A stretch of 59,051 bases of DNA. It comes from Opitutia bacterium Tous-C4FEB. GTDB lineage: Bacteria; Verrucomicrobiota; Verrucomicrobiia; Opitutales; Opitutaceae. The position numbers and the translations under genes are program-made. The notes beneath the pieces are model-generated. The model ran no database searches. It was given only the letters and a program-made list of their open reading frames with translations, and was not told the origin of the DNA. This document shows positions 26,887-35,376 of the stretch, in pieces. Where the stretch lies: contig NEVA01000020.1 in the NCBI GenBank assembly GCA_002304445.1, positions 1-59,051 of the forward strand, in the 5' to 3' direction. Within the stretch, counting starts at the first letter, position 1, and each line of letters begins with the position of its first letter.

Positions 26887-27165
26887 GTTCCATTTGTAGT
26901 CCTGTAGAACCGGCCGCCGGCCGATTGCGGGCCGGCGCTCGCTGCCGCGCCGTTCTGGATCGGGCCCTCCGGCGTGCAGCCGCCCAAAATCTATCCCTCT
27001 CGGGTGATCGGCTTCACGCCCACTCCGCACACAGCAGATTCGCCTGTGCGAGCACGGTCTTGACGGCTTCGTCCTAAAGATCGGGCCGGCTAATCGCCGA
27101 CCGCCGAATATTCCCTCCTCGTTGCCATCAGCGCAGTCCTTCGAGGCAAATTCTATCGTCGGTGA

Positions 27166-27280
27166 ATTCGCGCCCATCCGCGCCCATTCGCGGGCAACTT
27201 TCGCCTTATTCTTCCGTGTAGTCCGTGTGTTCCGTGGGCCCACTCCCCCGTTCGTGGTGTTCGTGTTTTTCGTGGTAACC
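27166..27280. repeat. Short tandem repeat tracts in the gap before the pyruvyl-transferase-like gene
   Basis: Three tracts follow each other: TTCGCGCCCA-type units (27167-27195), TCCGTG-type units (27212-27240) and TTCGTG-type units (27250-27277). Read on the minus strand they are NCACGAA, NCACGGA and GGGCGCGAA units. Similar tracts occur between genes in many Verrucomicrobia and Planctomycetes. They do not encode a conserved protein. Confidence 0.55.
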
Positions 27281-27292
27281 CCTCGCCCACGA

Positions 27293-27318
27293 AGCCGCCG
27301 CCAACCCGGCGGCTTTTT
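27293..27318 (+). terminator. Rho-independent terminator
   Basis: Perfect 8-pair stem AGCCGCCG/CGGCGGCT (27293-27300, 27307-27314) with a 6-base loop, followed by TTTT. It probably ends the receptor transcript and isolates the gene at 27360, whose ATG is only 42 bases on. Confidence 0.65.
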
Positions 27319-27359
27319 GTTGGCCCGCCTCGCCGCTCCGTCCAAACCTGCACCCACCC

Positions 27360-28619
27360 ATGAACCGCCGCACCTTCCTCGCCTCCGCGTCCGCCGCCGC
27401 TCTCGTCACCGCCCTCCGCGCCGCCGCTCCCGCCGGGCGCGCCCCGCGCATCCTCCTCCGCTCCTCGTGGCAAATCGTAAACATCGGCGACATCGCCCAC
27501 ACCCCCGGCGTCCTCACCCTCATCGAGCGCCACCTGCCCAAGGCCGAGGTCCGCCTCTGGGCCTCCGGCGATCTTTCCGAGGAAGTGATCGCCATGGAGC
27601 ATCGCCGCTTCCCGCAGTTGCAGATCGTCAAGGGCTCCATCGGCGCCAACGGCAAGGCCTCTAAACCCGAGCTCGCCGACGCGCTCGCCTGGACCGATTT
27701 TCTCCTCCACGGCTCCGGCCCGTCGCTCGTCGCCGCCAGGGACGTCGCCGCCTTCGCCAAGCACGTTGGCAAGCCCTATGGCGTTTACGGCATCACCCAT
27801 GGCACGAACCCGCCCACCGCCGACGAGCGGACCGTCTTTGACGGCGCGCGTTTCGTTTTCTTCCGCGACGAGCTGTCGTTAAAACTCGCCCGCACGCAGA
27901 ACCTCAAGAGCCCGATCGTCGACTTCGCCCCCGACGGCGCCTTCGCCTGCGACCTGCGCAACGACACCGCGGCCGATGCTTTTCTCGCCGCCCACGACCT
28001 CACCCCCGGCCAGTTTCTCTGCTGCATACCCAAACTTCGCTTCACGCCCTATTGGTTGATTCGAAATTCCCCGAAGGACGAGACCCGCCACGCGCGCAAC
28101 GAGGCCATGAAGGTCGCCGACCATGCTCCGCTCCTCGAGGCCATCAACGCCGTCGTCCGCGAGACAAAAATGAAGATCCTGCTCTGCCCCGAGGACAAAA
28201 CCCAGATGACCGTAAACAAGGAGCAGCTCTACGACCACCTCCCCGCCGACGTGAAACCGCGCGTCGTCTGGCGCGAAAAATTCTGGCTGACCGACGAAGC
28301 CCTCAGCACCTACGTGCGCAGCGCCGGCCTCTTCGGCCACGAGCAGCACAGCCCGATCATGTGCATCGGCGCGGGCATCCCCGCCATCGTCTGCCGCTGG
28401 GCGGAGCAGACGACCAAGGGCGACATGTGGCGCACCATCGGCCTCGGCGACTGGCTGTTCAACATGGACGTGGAAGCCGACAAAAAGAAAGTCGCCCCCG
28501 CCGTCCTCGCGATGGCCAAAGACCCCGCCGCCGCCCGCGCCAAAGCCGAAAAAGCCCGCGCCATCGTCGAGCGCTACCAACGCGACACCATGGCCGTCGT
28601 CGCCCGCCAGTTCGCCTGA
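27360..28619 (+). CDS. Tat-exported polysaccharide pyruvyl transferase-like protein
   Basis: Protein of 419 residues with a twin-arginine leader (MNRRTFLASASAAALVTALR) and a two-lobed fold of the polysaccharide pyruvyl transferase family (PF04230): NIGDIAHTPG near the start (38-51), FLLHGSGPSLVA, YGVYGITHGTNPP, FFRDELSLKLA, and FGHEQHSPIMCIGAGIPAIV followed by KGDMWRTIGLGDW in the second lobe. The family transfers pyruvate from PEP to sugars in the cytoplasm, so export is odd; the protein may do another job on a glycan. A tail of a second copy is seen at 49106-49162. No partner genes in the same operon. Confidence 0.8.
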   Translation: MNRRTFLASASAAALVTALRAAAPAGRAPRILLRSSWQIVNIGDIAHTPGVLTLIERHLPKAEVRLWASGDLSEEVIAMEHRRFPQLQIVKGSIGANGKASKPELADALAWTDFLLHGSGPSLVAARDVAAFAKHVGKPYGVYGITHGTNPPTADERTVFDGARFVFFRDELSLKLARTQNLKSPIVDFAPDGAFACDLRNDTAADAFLAAHDLTPGQFLCCIPKLRFTPYWLIRNSPKDETRHARNEAMKVADHAPLLEAINAVVRETKMKILLCPEDKTQMTVNKEQLYDHLPADVKPRVVWREKFWLTDEALSTYVRSAGLFGHEQHSPIMCIGAGIPAIVCRWAEQTTKGDMWRTIGLGDWLFNMDVEADKKKVAPAVLAMAKDPAAARAKAEKARAIVERYQRDTMAVVARQFA

Positions 28620-28860
28620 ATTCGATTACTCCGCTCGCGCGGCCTCCTGGCTGCACTCCTACTATTTGATAAGAGGTAAACCGCGTCATGTCCTACCTCT
28701 CGACAGATCGCTACGGCCGGCGCTCACGATCACTGCGACTGCTGATACCGAGAGTTCTCAACTCCGCCCGCGAAATTCCTCCATGATCAGGCGCTTGTCC
28801 TACACACCTGCCACAGAGGCGGCGGGGAGACTAACGGCGCCTCCGTCAAAGTCGCTACCA

Positions 28861-29190
28861 TCAGAATACCTCGATTAGAGTCTCGCCTGCTTGGAGCCTC
28901 TCCACGAGTTCCGGCAACAGCGGAACGAGTTTGGCCCGAAGCTCGACTTTTTTGAGATTGCCGATCCGGAGCCAAAGCACCGCGGGTGCGGGCTCGCGCA
29001 GCCGCGACCACTCGGCGAAGTCTTCGTCTTTCGTCACGAGCACATAGCCGGAATCGACTGCAATCCGCCAGATCACCGTGTCCCGCGCGTCCGGAGGCAA
29101 GAGATCGAAAACGTGGGCGGCCTCCTGACCGCATTCCCGCCAGGTCACCGCGAGCGAGGGCGGCAACTGCGCGTCGATCAGGAAGCGCAT
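28861..29190 (-). CDS. DUF5615 PIN-like toxin
   Basis: Protein of 109 residues starting MRFLIDAQLPPSLAVTW, with DVIWRIA-like DTVIWRIAVDSGYVLVTKDEDF in the middle: the Asp residues and the TKDEDF motif are those of the DUF5615 family, a minimal PIN-like nuclease. It comes 10 bases after a DUF433 gene, the usual antitoxin partner. Probably a type II toxin-antitoxin pair on the minus strand. The 241 bases beyond its 3' end (28620-28860) hold only a 7-pair hairpin AGAGGTA/TACCTCT (28672-28700). Confidence 0.85.
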   Translation of the reverse strand: MRFLIDAQLPPSLAVTWRECGQEAAHVFDLLPPDARDTVIWRIAVDSGYVLVTKDEDFAEWSRLREPAPAVLWLRIGNLKKVELRAKLVPLLPELVERLQAGETLIEVF

Positions 29191-29200
29191 GGCCGTCGGC

Positions 29201-29425
29201 TCAGGCCGAGCGCAGGACCGTGTGGTCGGTCAGCCGGGCTGCGTAGAGCTGCGAAGCCCGCAGATCGGCGGCCTCCAAATAGGGGAACTCGGCAAGAATA
29301 TCCGCATCCGTCATGCCGGAGCCAAGCATCTCCAAAATGTCCTTCACCCGAATACGCATCCCGCGAATGCACGGTTTCCCACCACATTGCTCGGGATCGA
29401 CGGTGATGCGCTCGCTGAGATTCAT
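29201..29425 (-). CDS. DUF433 antitoxin
   Basis: Protein of 74 residues with the full DUF433 pattern: ERITVDPEQCGGKPCIRGMRI, VKDILEMLGSGMT and EFPYLEAADLRASQLYAA. The family has a winged or homeodomain-like helix-turn-helix and pairs with DUF5615. First gene of the pair; it probably binds its own promoter and neutralises the nuclease encoded 10 bases downstream. Confidence 0.88.
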   Translation of the reverse strand: MNLSERITVDPEQCGGKPCIRGMRIRVKDILEMLGSGMTDADILAEFPYLEAADLRASQLYAARLTDHTVLRSA

Positions 29426-29561
29426 GCCCGGACGCTGCTCGCAATGCCTCCGCTTGCCAAGCTTTCGCTGTTCTCTCCTTCGCCCTGCGCCGCCTTGCCA
29501 CTCGCCCCGGGCTCAACCCAAAATCGACGGTGTAGCTGACGTTCTTGACCTCTGGTTTCCT

Positions 29562-30851
29562 ATGAAATCCCCCCGTTCACCACTCACCGCGTTTTTCGTA
29601 GTCTGCGCGACCCTCGCGGCTGCGACTGTGTTTGCCGCCACACCCGCCGACCGCGTTGCCACCGTCACCGGCACGCCGGGCTGCGTTGCGTTCTGGGATT
29701 TTGTCCAACGCGAGCCCGCCGCTCCGCACCGCTTCACCGCTCATGTGCCCGCCGGCGCGACCAACCGTTTCCCCCTCGATGCCGGCAACTACGTCCACGA
29801 CTACTGGGGCGAGGGTCGCACCGCCACCTACGCGGATTTCCCGCTCCTCGGCGGCGGTCCCTTCGGCGAGGCGATCCGCATCCGGCAGGAAACCGACGCC
29901 ACGTTTCGCCCGTTCCTCTTCGTCCCGCGCGCCCGCCTGCACGACTCACCCATCGACCTCAAGGGCCCCAACCAATCCGTCACCGTCGTCGTCTGGGCCA
30001 TCCGCGAGAGCGGCAACCACGCCCTCGCCGGCATCTGGCACGAGGGCACGGATCTGAAACGGGCCGAGACCGCCACCGTCAAGAAGGTCGAGCGCGGCCA
30101 GCGCCAATACGCGCTCTTCGCCGGCCTCAACAAGGAAGGCTCTGCCTGCGGCCACGTCTCTGAAAACGGCGCCAGTTCTTTCCTTAACCGCTACGCGTTG
30201 CACAAAAGTAACTCGGCCGACCAGTCACCCAAGGTTCCCGCCGATTCCCCCGCCGCCGTGCTCGACGCCTCGTGGCAATGCTTCGCGATGACCTACAACC
30301 ACGCGACGCAGGAACTCACCGGCTGGCTCAACGGCGTCGCCGGCGACCGTTGGCTGGAGAACCCCAAGAGCGACCGGCTCATCTCATCCGCCTACAACGC
30401 ATGGCTCCAAGGCCGCCTCCACCGCGAGCCCGGACTCCAGCCCGGCGAGGACCCCGTGTTTCCGCCCGACCAATTCTACAACCCGCCCGAGGATCAGCTC
30501 GTCTCCTCCAAAATCATCCGCGAATCCGCCGACGAACGCGTCGAACTCCGCGAGTTCCGCTACACCCGCATCCAGGTCACGCTCCGCCGCGGCGCCGACG
30601 GCACCTTCACCGAGACCGCCCGCGATCTCACCGCGCTGCGCCTGAACCCGTGGTGGTTTTCCCACGACCGCCTCTACACGCCCGCCAACGACGGCACCGG
30701 CGGCCCCTTCACCATCGGCCGCGTGATCCACAGCGGACGCACCGTCGGCTTCACCGGTTGGATCGGCGGCGTCGCCGTCTTCAACCGCGCCCTCACCGCC
30801 GCCGAGCTGGGCGCCCTCCACGCCGCCACCGCCGTCACCACGCCACGTTGA
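29562..30851 (+). CDS. Secreted LamG-like (concanavalin A-type) protein
   Basis: Protein of 429 residues from the ATG at 29562, with a signal peptide ([19 protein letters not shown]). It begins with [12 protein letters not shown], a usual start of secreted lectin-like glycan-binding proteins in this group, and ends [25 protein letters not shown], the last strands of a LamG jelly-roll. Between are [24 protein letters not shown] and [21 protein letters not shown], matching the LamG core. No catalytic residues are evident. It probably binds a carbohydrate at the cell surface. The frame opens upstream to 29313, across the DUF433 gene, and is not used there. Confidence 0.72.
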   Translation: MKSPRSPLTAFFVVCATLAAATVFAATPADRVATVTGTPGCVAFWDFVQREPAAPHRFTAHVPAGATNRFPLDAGNYVHDYWGEGRTATYADFPLLGGGPFGEAIRIRQETDATFRPFLFVPRARLHDSPIDLKGPNQSVTVVVWAIRESGNHALAGIWHEGTDLKRAETATVKKVERGQRQYALFAGLNKEGSACGHVSENGASSFLNRYALHKSNSADQSPKVPADSPAAVLDASWQCFAMTYNHATQELTGWLNGVAGDRWLENPKSDRLISSAYNAWLQGRLHREPGLQPGEDPVFPPDQFYNPPEDQLVSSKIIRESADERVELREFRYTRIQVTLRRGADGTFTETARDLTALRLNPWWFSHDRLYTPANDGTGGPFTIGRVIHSGRTVGFTGWIGGVAVFNRALTAAELGALHAATAVTTPR

Positions 30852-31072
30852 TTTCTTTCGTGGCCCCTGCACCCGAAGACCCTCAAGCCCGCGCCTCCGC
30901 CGCCGAGCGCAACCCCTTCCGCCACCCTTTCCGCCCGACCCTCGACGCGCCCGGTTGGCCCGACATTCGTCCGGTCGATCCGTCTGTCCGCTTCGAGCCG
31001 TTGCGTCGCCGGGCTTGTGCCGTCACCGCCGTTTACCCACCGTCGTCTTCGCCCCTCCCGATACCTCCCATA

Positions 31073-32722
31073 ATGAATCCACCCCGCTCCCGCCCCGCCA
31101 TGGTCACGCTCTCTTTCTCCCCCTCTCTCCTTCTCGCCCTCTTTCTCTCCCTCCTTCTTCCGCTCTCCGCTTTCGCCGCGACTTCGGCGGTCCCCGCGGC
31201 GCCCGCGCCCGCCACGGCCGCGACTCCGCCCAACATCCTCTTCGTCATCGCCGACGACTGGGGCCCGCACGCCGGCGCTTATGGCACGCCCTGGGTCAAG
31301 ACGCCCGCCTTCGACCGCGTCGCCCGTGACGGCATTCTGTTTCAAAACGCCTACACGCCCAACGCCAAGTGCGCCCCTTCCCGCGCCGCCATCCTCACCG
31401 GCCGCAATTCCTGGCAACTTAAGGAAGCCGCCAACCACCTCTGTTTTTTTCCTGTCGAATTCAAGGGCTGGGGCGAGGCTCTCGCCGAAAACGGCTGGAC
31501 CGTCGGCCACACCGGCAAGGGCTGGGGCCCCGGCGTGGCCAAAGACTTCAAAGGCCAAGCCCGCGAGCTCACCGGTAAAACCTTCAACGCCCGCAAACAA
31601 AAATCCGCCACTGCCGAGATCAGCGAAAACAACTACTCCGCCAACTTCGACGACTTCCTCGCCGCCGCTCCCACCGGCAAACCGTGGGCCTTTTGGGCCG
31701 GCTCCCTCGAACCGCACCGCGGCTATGAATTCGGCTCCGGCCTTAAAAAGGGCGGCAAGAAACTCTCCGATATCGACCGCGTCCCCGCCTTCTGGCCCGA
31801 CCACCCCACCGTCCGCACCGACATCCTCGACTACGCCTACGAGGTCGAGAGCCTAGATGCCCACCTCGGCCGCATGTTGGCCTTGCTCGAGCAACGCGGC
31901 CTCCTCGCCAACACGCTCATCGTCGTCACTTCCGATCACGGTCCGCCCTTCCCCCGCGGCAAAGGCGGCGCGTACGCGTTCTCCAACCACGTCCCGTTCG
32001 CCGTCATGTGGCCCGCCGGCATCGCCGGCCACGGCCGCACCGTCACCGATTTCGTGAGCTTCGTCGACCTCGCGCCCACCTTCTTCGATGTCGCCGGCCT
32101 CCCTTGGGAAAAAACCGGCCTCGCCCCATCCCCCGGCCGCAGCCTCACCCCGATCTTTCGCACCCCGCGCTCGGGCCAGATCGACCCGGCCCGCGACCAC
32201 GTCCTCATCGGCATGGAGCGCCACGACATCGGTCGCCCCGGCGATGTCGGTTATCCCATCCGCGGCATCGTGACCGCCGACTCGCTCTACCTCGAAAACT
32301 ATGAGCCCATGCGCTGGCCCGCGTGCAATCCCGAGACAGGCTACCTCAACGTCGACGGCAGCCCGACCAAGACGCTCATCCTCGAAGCCCGCCGCCAGAA
32401 TCCCGCCGACCCGTTTTGGGCGCTCTGCTTCGGCCGCCGGCCCGCGATTGAGTTCTACAATCTCATGACCGACCGCGACTGCGTAAAAAACCTCGCCACC
32501 GCGACCGAGACCGCCACCCGCCGCCTCGTGCTGAAGACCCGGATGGAAGCCGAACTCAAGGCCCAGGGCGATCCGCGCATGTCCGGCCAAGGCTCCGTCT
32601 TCGACCGCTACCCGCACTCCAACGCCGCCAACGTAAACTTCTACGAACGCTTCATGCGCGGCGAAAAAGTCAAAGCCGGTTGGGTCAACCCCACCGATTT
32701 TGAACCCGCCCCGCTCGACTAG
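31073..32722 (+). CDS. Secreted type I sulfatase with GKGWGPG active-site motif
   Basis: Sulfatase of 549 residues from the ATG at 31073 (an ATG at 31100 would give 540). The signal peptide is long and Leu/Ser-rich ([20 protein letters not shown]). Motifs are [15 protein letters not shown] (metal), the formylglycine Cys in [22 protein letters not shown] and [11 protein letters not shown]; the C-terminus has [13 protein letters not shown]. It belongs with the sulfatase at 19360. The open frame reaches back to 30272, but that part reads as a shadow of the LamG gene. The 221-base gap before it holds nothing recognisable. Confidence 0.91.
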   Translation: MNPPRSRPAMVTLSFSPSLLLALFLSLLLPLSAFAATSAVPAAPAPATAATPPNILFVIADDWGPHAGAYGTPWVKTPAFDRVARDGILFQNAYTPNAKCAPSRAAILTGRNSWQLKEAANHLCFFPVEFKGWGEALAENGWTVGHTGKGWGPGVAKDFKGQARELTGKTFNARKQKSATAEISENNYSANFDDFLAAAPTGKPWAFWAGSLEPHRGYEFGSGLKKGGKKLSDIDRVPAFWPDHPTVRTDILDYAYEVESLDAHLGRMLALLEQRGLLANTLIVVTSDHGPPFPRGKGGAYAFSNHVPFAVMWPAGIAGHGRTVTDFVSFVDLAPTFFDVAGLPWEKTGLAPSPGRSLTPIFRTPRSGQIDPARDHVLIGMERHDIGRPGDVGYPIRGIVTADSLYLENYEPMRWPACNPETGYLNVDGSPTKTLILEARRQNPADPFWALCFGRRPAIEFYNLMTDRDCVKNLATATETATRRLVLKTRMEAELKAQGDPRMSGQGSVFDRYPHSNAANVNFYERFMRGEKVKAGWVNPTDFEPAPLD

Positions 32723-32733
32723 TAGCCCCGAAA

Positions 32734-32758
32734 GTAGGGCGGGGTCTCCGACCCGCCC
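32734..32758. repeat. Hairpin repeat, copy A
   Basis: Stem GGGCGGG/CCCGCCC (32737-32743, 32752-32758) around GTCTCCGA, preceded by GTA. Copies with the same TC(T/G)CCGA loop lie at 35091-35114 and 35135-35160. The rest of 32759-32909 is a pyrimidine-rich leader of the GntP gene. Confidence 0.6.
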
Positions 32759-32909
32759 CCGCGCCGCACCCCAGCGGACTCCCTGTTGAGGTTCGAGTCT
32801 CCCCCGGAAAAATCGCTCCGCCCCTCTCGATCTCCCCGTCTCTCCCTCTCTCGTTCTCTCCGTCTATCCTACTCCGGCGCCTCCGGCGCCCACTCACCTT
32901 ACCCCGCCC

Positions 32910-34316
32910 ATGGACCCATTTCTTCTGCTGTCGATCGGCATCGTCATCGTCGTCGGAGGCATCGTTTTTCTAAAACTCCACGCGTTCGTCGCCCTGTTCG
33001 CCGCCGCAATTGTCGTCTCGTCGCTGACCCCGCGCGCCACGATCGAACAGGCCGTGCTCGCCCAAAAACGCCCTGCCGCCGAGGCGAAAGCCCGCGCCGA
33101 CGAATCCCTCGGCGCAAAAATCGCCCATAAATTCGGCGGCACCTGCACCAATCTCGGCGTCCTCATCGCCATGGCTTCCATCGTCGGCGTCTGCCTGCTG
33201 CACAGCGGCGGCGCCGACCGCATCGTGCGCTCGACGCTCGGTCTGTTCGGCGAGAAACGGTCGCCGTTCGTCTTCGCCACCAGCGGGCTCGTGCTCGGCG
33301 TGCCGGTGTTCTTCGACACCGTGTTTCTCCTGCTCATTCCGCTCGCGCGCGCCATGGCCACACGCACCGGCAAGGACTACCTGCTCTACGTGCTCGCGAT
33401 CGCCGTCGGCACCACAATGACCCACTCTCTCGTGCCGCCGACGCCCGGTCCGCTCTTCGCCGCCAACGCCCTCGGCATCGACATCGGCACCATGATTCTC
33501 GCCGGCCTGCTGCTCAGCACGTTCACCGCGAGTGTGGGTCTCATGTATGCCTTTTGGGCCAACCGCCGCTGGCCCATCGCCGTCCGCGCACCGTCCGACC
33601 AAGGCGTCGCGGCCCCCGTCGCCGAGCGATCCGACCACGAATTGCCCCCGCTCTGGCTCGCGCTCGCCCCCATCGTTCTCCCGGTGATTTTGATTTCCGG
33701 TTCGACCATCGCCGACCTCTACAAACTGCCGCCACAACTGAACCACCTGATCGACACCTTCGGTCATCCCAACATCGCGCTCGCCCTCGCCGCCGCCATC
33801 GGCCTCATCACCGTCGCCACGCGTCCCGGCCGCGACCCCAAAGCTGTGAAGGACACCGTCCAATCCTCCCTCGCCGATGCGGGCATGATCATCCTCATCA
33901 CGGCGGCCGGCGGCGTCTTCGGCGGCGTGCTCCAGGAGACGGGTGTCGGCGAACGCATCCAGGGCCTCGCCCGCGAATATCGCATCGGCGTGTTGCCGCT
34001 CGCGTTTCTCGTCACCGCGCTCATCCGCACCGCCCAAGGTTCCGCCACCGTCGCGATGGTCACGAGCGTCGGCATCGTCGGCGCGTTTGCCACGCCGGAG
34101 ACCCTCGGCTGTCACCCGGTCTACCTCGCCCTCACGATCGGCTGCGCCTCCAAACTCGTGCCGTGGATGAACGACAGCGGTTTCTGGGTTGTTTCGAAAA
34201 CCGCCGGCCTCACCGAGCGCGAAACTCTGCGCACGATGTCCGTGATGTTTTCGATCATGGGCACCGTCGGCTTTCTCGCCGTGATGGTGGCTGCGAAGTT
34301 TTTCCCATTCGTCTGA
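32910..34316 (+). CDS. GntP-family gluconate/aldonate:H+ symporter
   Basis: Inner-membrane permease of 468 residues with about 12-14 hydrophobic segments. GntP hallmarks are GVPVFFDTVFLLLIPLA, THSLVPPTPGPLFAANAL, AAGGVFGGVLQETGVG, RTAQGSATVAMVT and KLVPWMNDSGFW. The family carries gluconate and other sugar acids. In E. coli the GntP-type gene yjhF stands next to yjhG; here too a YjhG-type dehydratase follows, so D-xylonate or a related aldonate is the likely cargo. The leader is C/T-rich with no Shine-Dalgarno motif. Confidence 0.92.
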   Translation: MDPFLLLSIGIVIVVGGIVFLKLHAFVALFAAAIVVSSLTPRATIEQAVLAQKRPAAEAKARADESLGAKIAHKFGGTCTNLGVLIAMASIVGVCLLHSGGADRIVRSTLGLFGEKRSPFVFATSGLVLGVPVFFDTVFLLLIPLARAMATRTGKDYLLYVLAIAVGTTMTHSLVPPTPGPLFAANALGIDIGTMILAGLLLSTFTASVGLMYAFWANRRWPIAVRAPSDQGVAAPVAERSDHELPPLWLALAPIVLPVILISGSTIADLYKLPPQLNHLIDTFGHPNIALALAAAIGLITVATRPGRDPKAVKDTVQSSLADAGMIILITAAGGVFGGVLQETGVGERIQGLAREYRIGVLPLAFLVTALIRTAQGSATVAMVTSVGIVGAFATPETLGCHPVYLALTIGCASKLVPWMNDSGFWVVSKTAGLTERETLRTMSVMFSIMGTVGFLAVMVAAKFFPFV

Positions 34317-34427
34317 CCGCGAGCGCGGCCGATCGGGCCGCAACAGCGAGCCCTCAATCGGAAATTTTCCTTGGCCTCGCCCGACTGCCGCTGCCAGCGT
34401 CCACCCTTTCCTCCACTCCGTTCCCCA

Positions 34428-35072
34428 ATGAAAAACCTCGTCCGCTCTCTCGTCTCCCTCGCCCTCCTCGGCTCCGCCCTCGTCGCCGCTCCCGCCGCCC
34501 AGCCGGCGTGGAAGGCCCTCTTCAACGGCAAAAACCTCGACGGCTGGCGCAACCCTTACACTTGGGGCGAATCCAAAGTCGTCGGTGACGAGGTCCACCT
34601 CATCGCCGACAAGAAATTTTTCCTCGTCACCGAGAAGTCCTATTCCGACTTCGTGTTCGAGGTGGAAATCCTCCTGCCGGCCGGCAAGGCCAACAGCGGC
34701 GTGATGTTCCGCGCGCAAGTTCAGCCCAATAAAGTCACCGGCTACCAAGCCGAGGTCGACGGCGACCCGGTCCGCCTCTGGTCCGGCGGCCTCTACGACG
34801 AGGGTCGCCGCATGTGGTTCGCCAGCCCGATCAAGGGCGACGCTGCCAGCGAGAAAGCCTTCCGCGACCGCGCCGGCTCCTCGTTCAAGCGCGACGGCTG
34901 GAACACCTACCGCATCACCTGCCAGGGCCAAAGTCTCAAGATCGAGGTCAACGGCGTCGTCACCACCGACATCAAGGACTCCATGGACGCCAGCGGCCCC
35001 ATCGGCCTCCAGCACCACGGCGAAAAAGGCCAGACCTACAAATTCCGCAACGCGCGCATCCGCGAGCTCTGA
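34428..35072 (+). CDS. Secreted DUF1080 protein (3-keto-disaccharide hydrolase-like)
   Basis: Protein of 214 residues from the ATG at 34428 with a signal peptide ([19 protein letters not shown]). The DUF1080 jelly-roll is complete: [13 protein letters not shown] at the start, [21 protein letters not shown], the loop [27 protein letters not shown] and [12 protein letters not shown]...FRNARIREL at the end. Some members act on 3-keto-glycosides; the specificity here is unknown. It is 111 bases after the permease and ends before a strong terminator, so it may be the last gene of the permease transcript. Confidence 0.88.
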   Translation: MKNLVRSLVSLALLGSALVAAPAAQPAWKALFNGKNLDGWRNPYTWGESKVVGDEVHLIADKKFFLVTEKSYSDFVFEVEILLPAGKANSGVMFRAQVQPNKVTGYQAEVDGDPVRLWSGGLYDEGRRMWFASPIKGDAASEKAFRDRAGSSFKRDGWNTYRITCQGQSLKIEVNGVVTTDIKDSMDASGPIGLQHHGEKGQTYKFRNARIREL

Positions 35073-35090
35073 GCCTCGGTCATTTTCCAG

Positions 35091-35114
35091 TAGGGACGGC
35101 TCTCCGAACCGTCC
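35091..35114. repeat. Hairpin repeat, copy B
   Basis: Stem GGACGG/CCGTCC (35094-35099, 35109-35114) around CTCTCCGAA, preceded by GTA(G). Same family as the hairpins at 32734 and 35135. Confidence 0.55.
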
Positions 35115-35134
35115 GCTGCGATCTGTATTTTCTC

Positions 35135-35165
35135 AGGGCGGGGTCGCCGAACCCCGCCCTTTTTT
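35135..35165 (+). terminator. Strong Rho-independent terminator (hairpin repeat, copy C)
   Basis: Perfect 10-pair stem AGGGCGGGGT/ACCCCGCCCT (35135-35144, 35151-35160), 6-base loop CGCCGA, then six Ts. It separates the permease-DUF1080 unit from the dehydratase operon. The hairpin shares its loop type with the two repeat copies upstream. Confidence 0.85.
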
Positions 35166-35376
35166 GCGCCCGCCGCCGACCGGCGATCCATCGGAAAACG
35201 TTCGTAGCAGCCGGCTCGGCGTCTTGGTTCTTTCCCGCCTCTCCCGCGCGATGCCGGACGCTGTTTTTTCCTTCAGGTCCGCGCTTCAGCTCCCATTGTC
35301 CGATTCTCCTCCGACCGTTTTCCATCCTGCGCCGCTTCTTTCACCCGATCGCCAATCGCCCGTAGCCCTTAGCCCG

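Noticed and set aside
28672-28700. AGAGGTA/TACCTCT hairpin as terminator of the pyruvyl-transferase-like gene
   Set aside because: The loop is 15 bases long, the stem only 7 pairs and no T-tract follows, so I do not call it a terminator.
30272-31072. 800-base upstream extension of the fourth sulfatase
   Set aside because: The translation is Arg/Pro/His-rich and overlaps the LamG gene; a good signal peptide begins at 31073 or 31100.
32970-35018. 682-codon minus-strand frame opposite the GntP and DUF1080 genes
   Set aside because: It spans two real genes and their gap, which only a chance open frame in GC-rich DNA would do.
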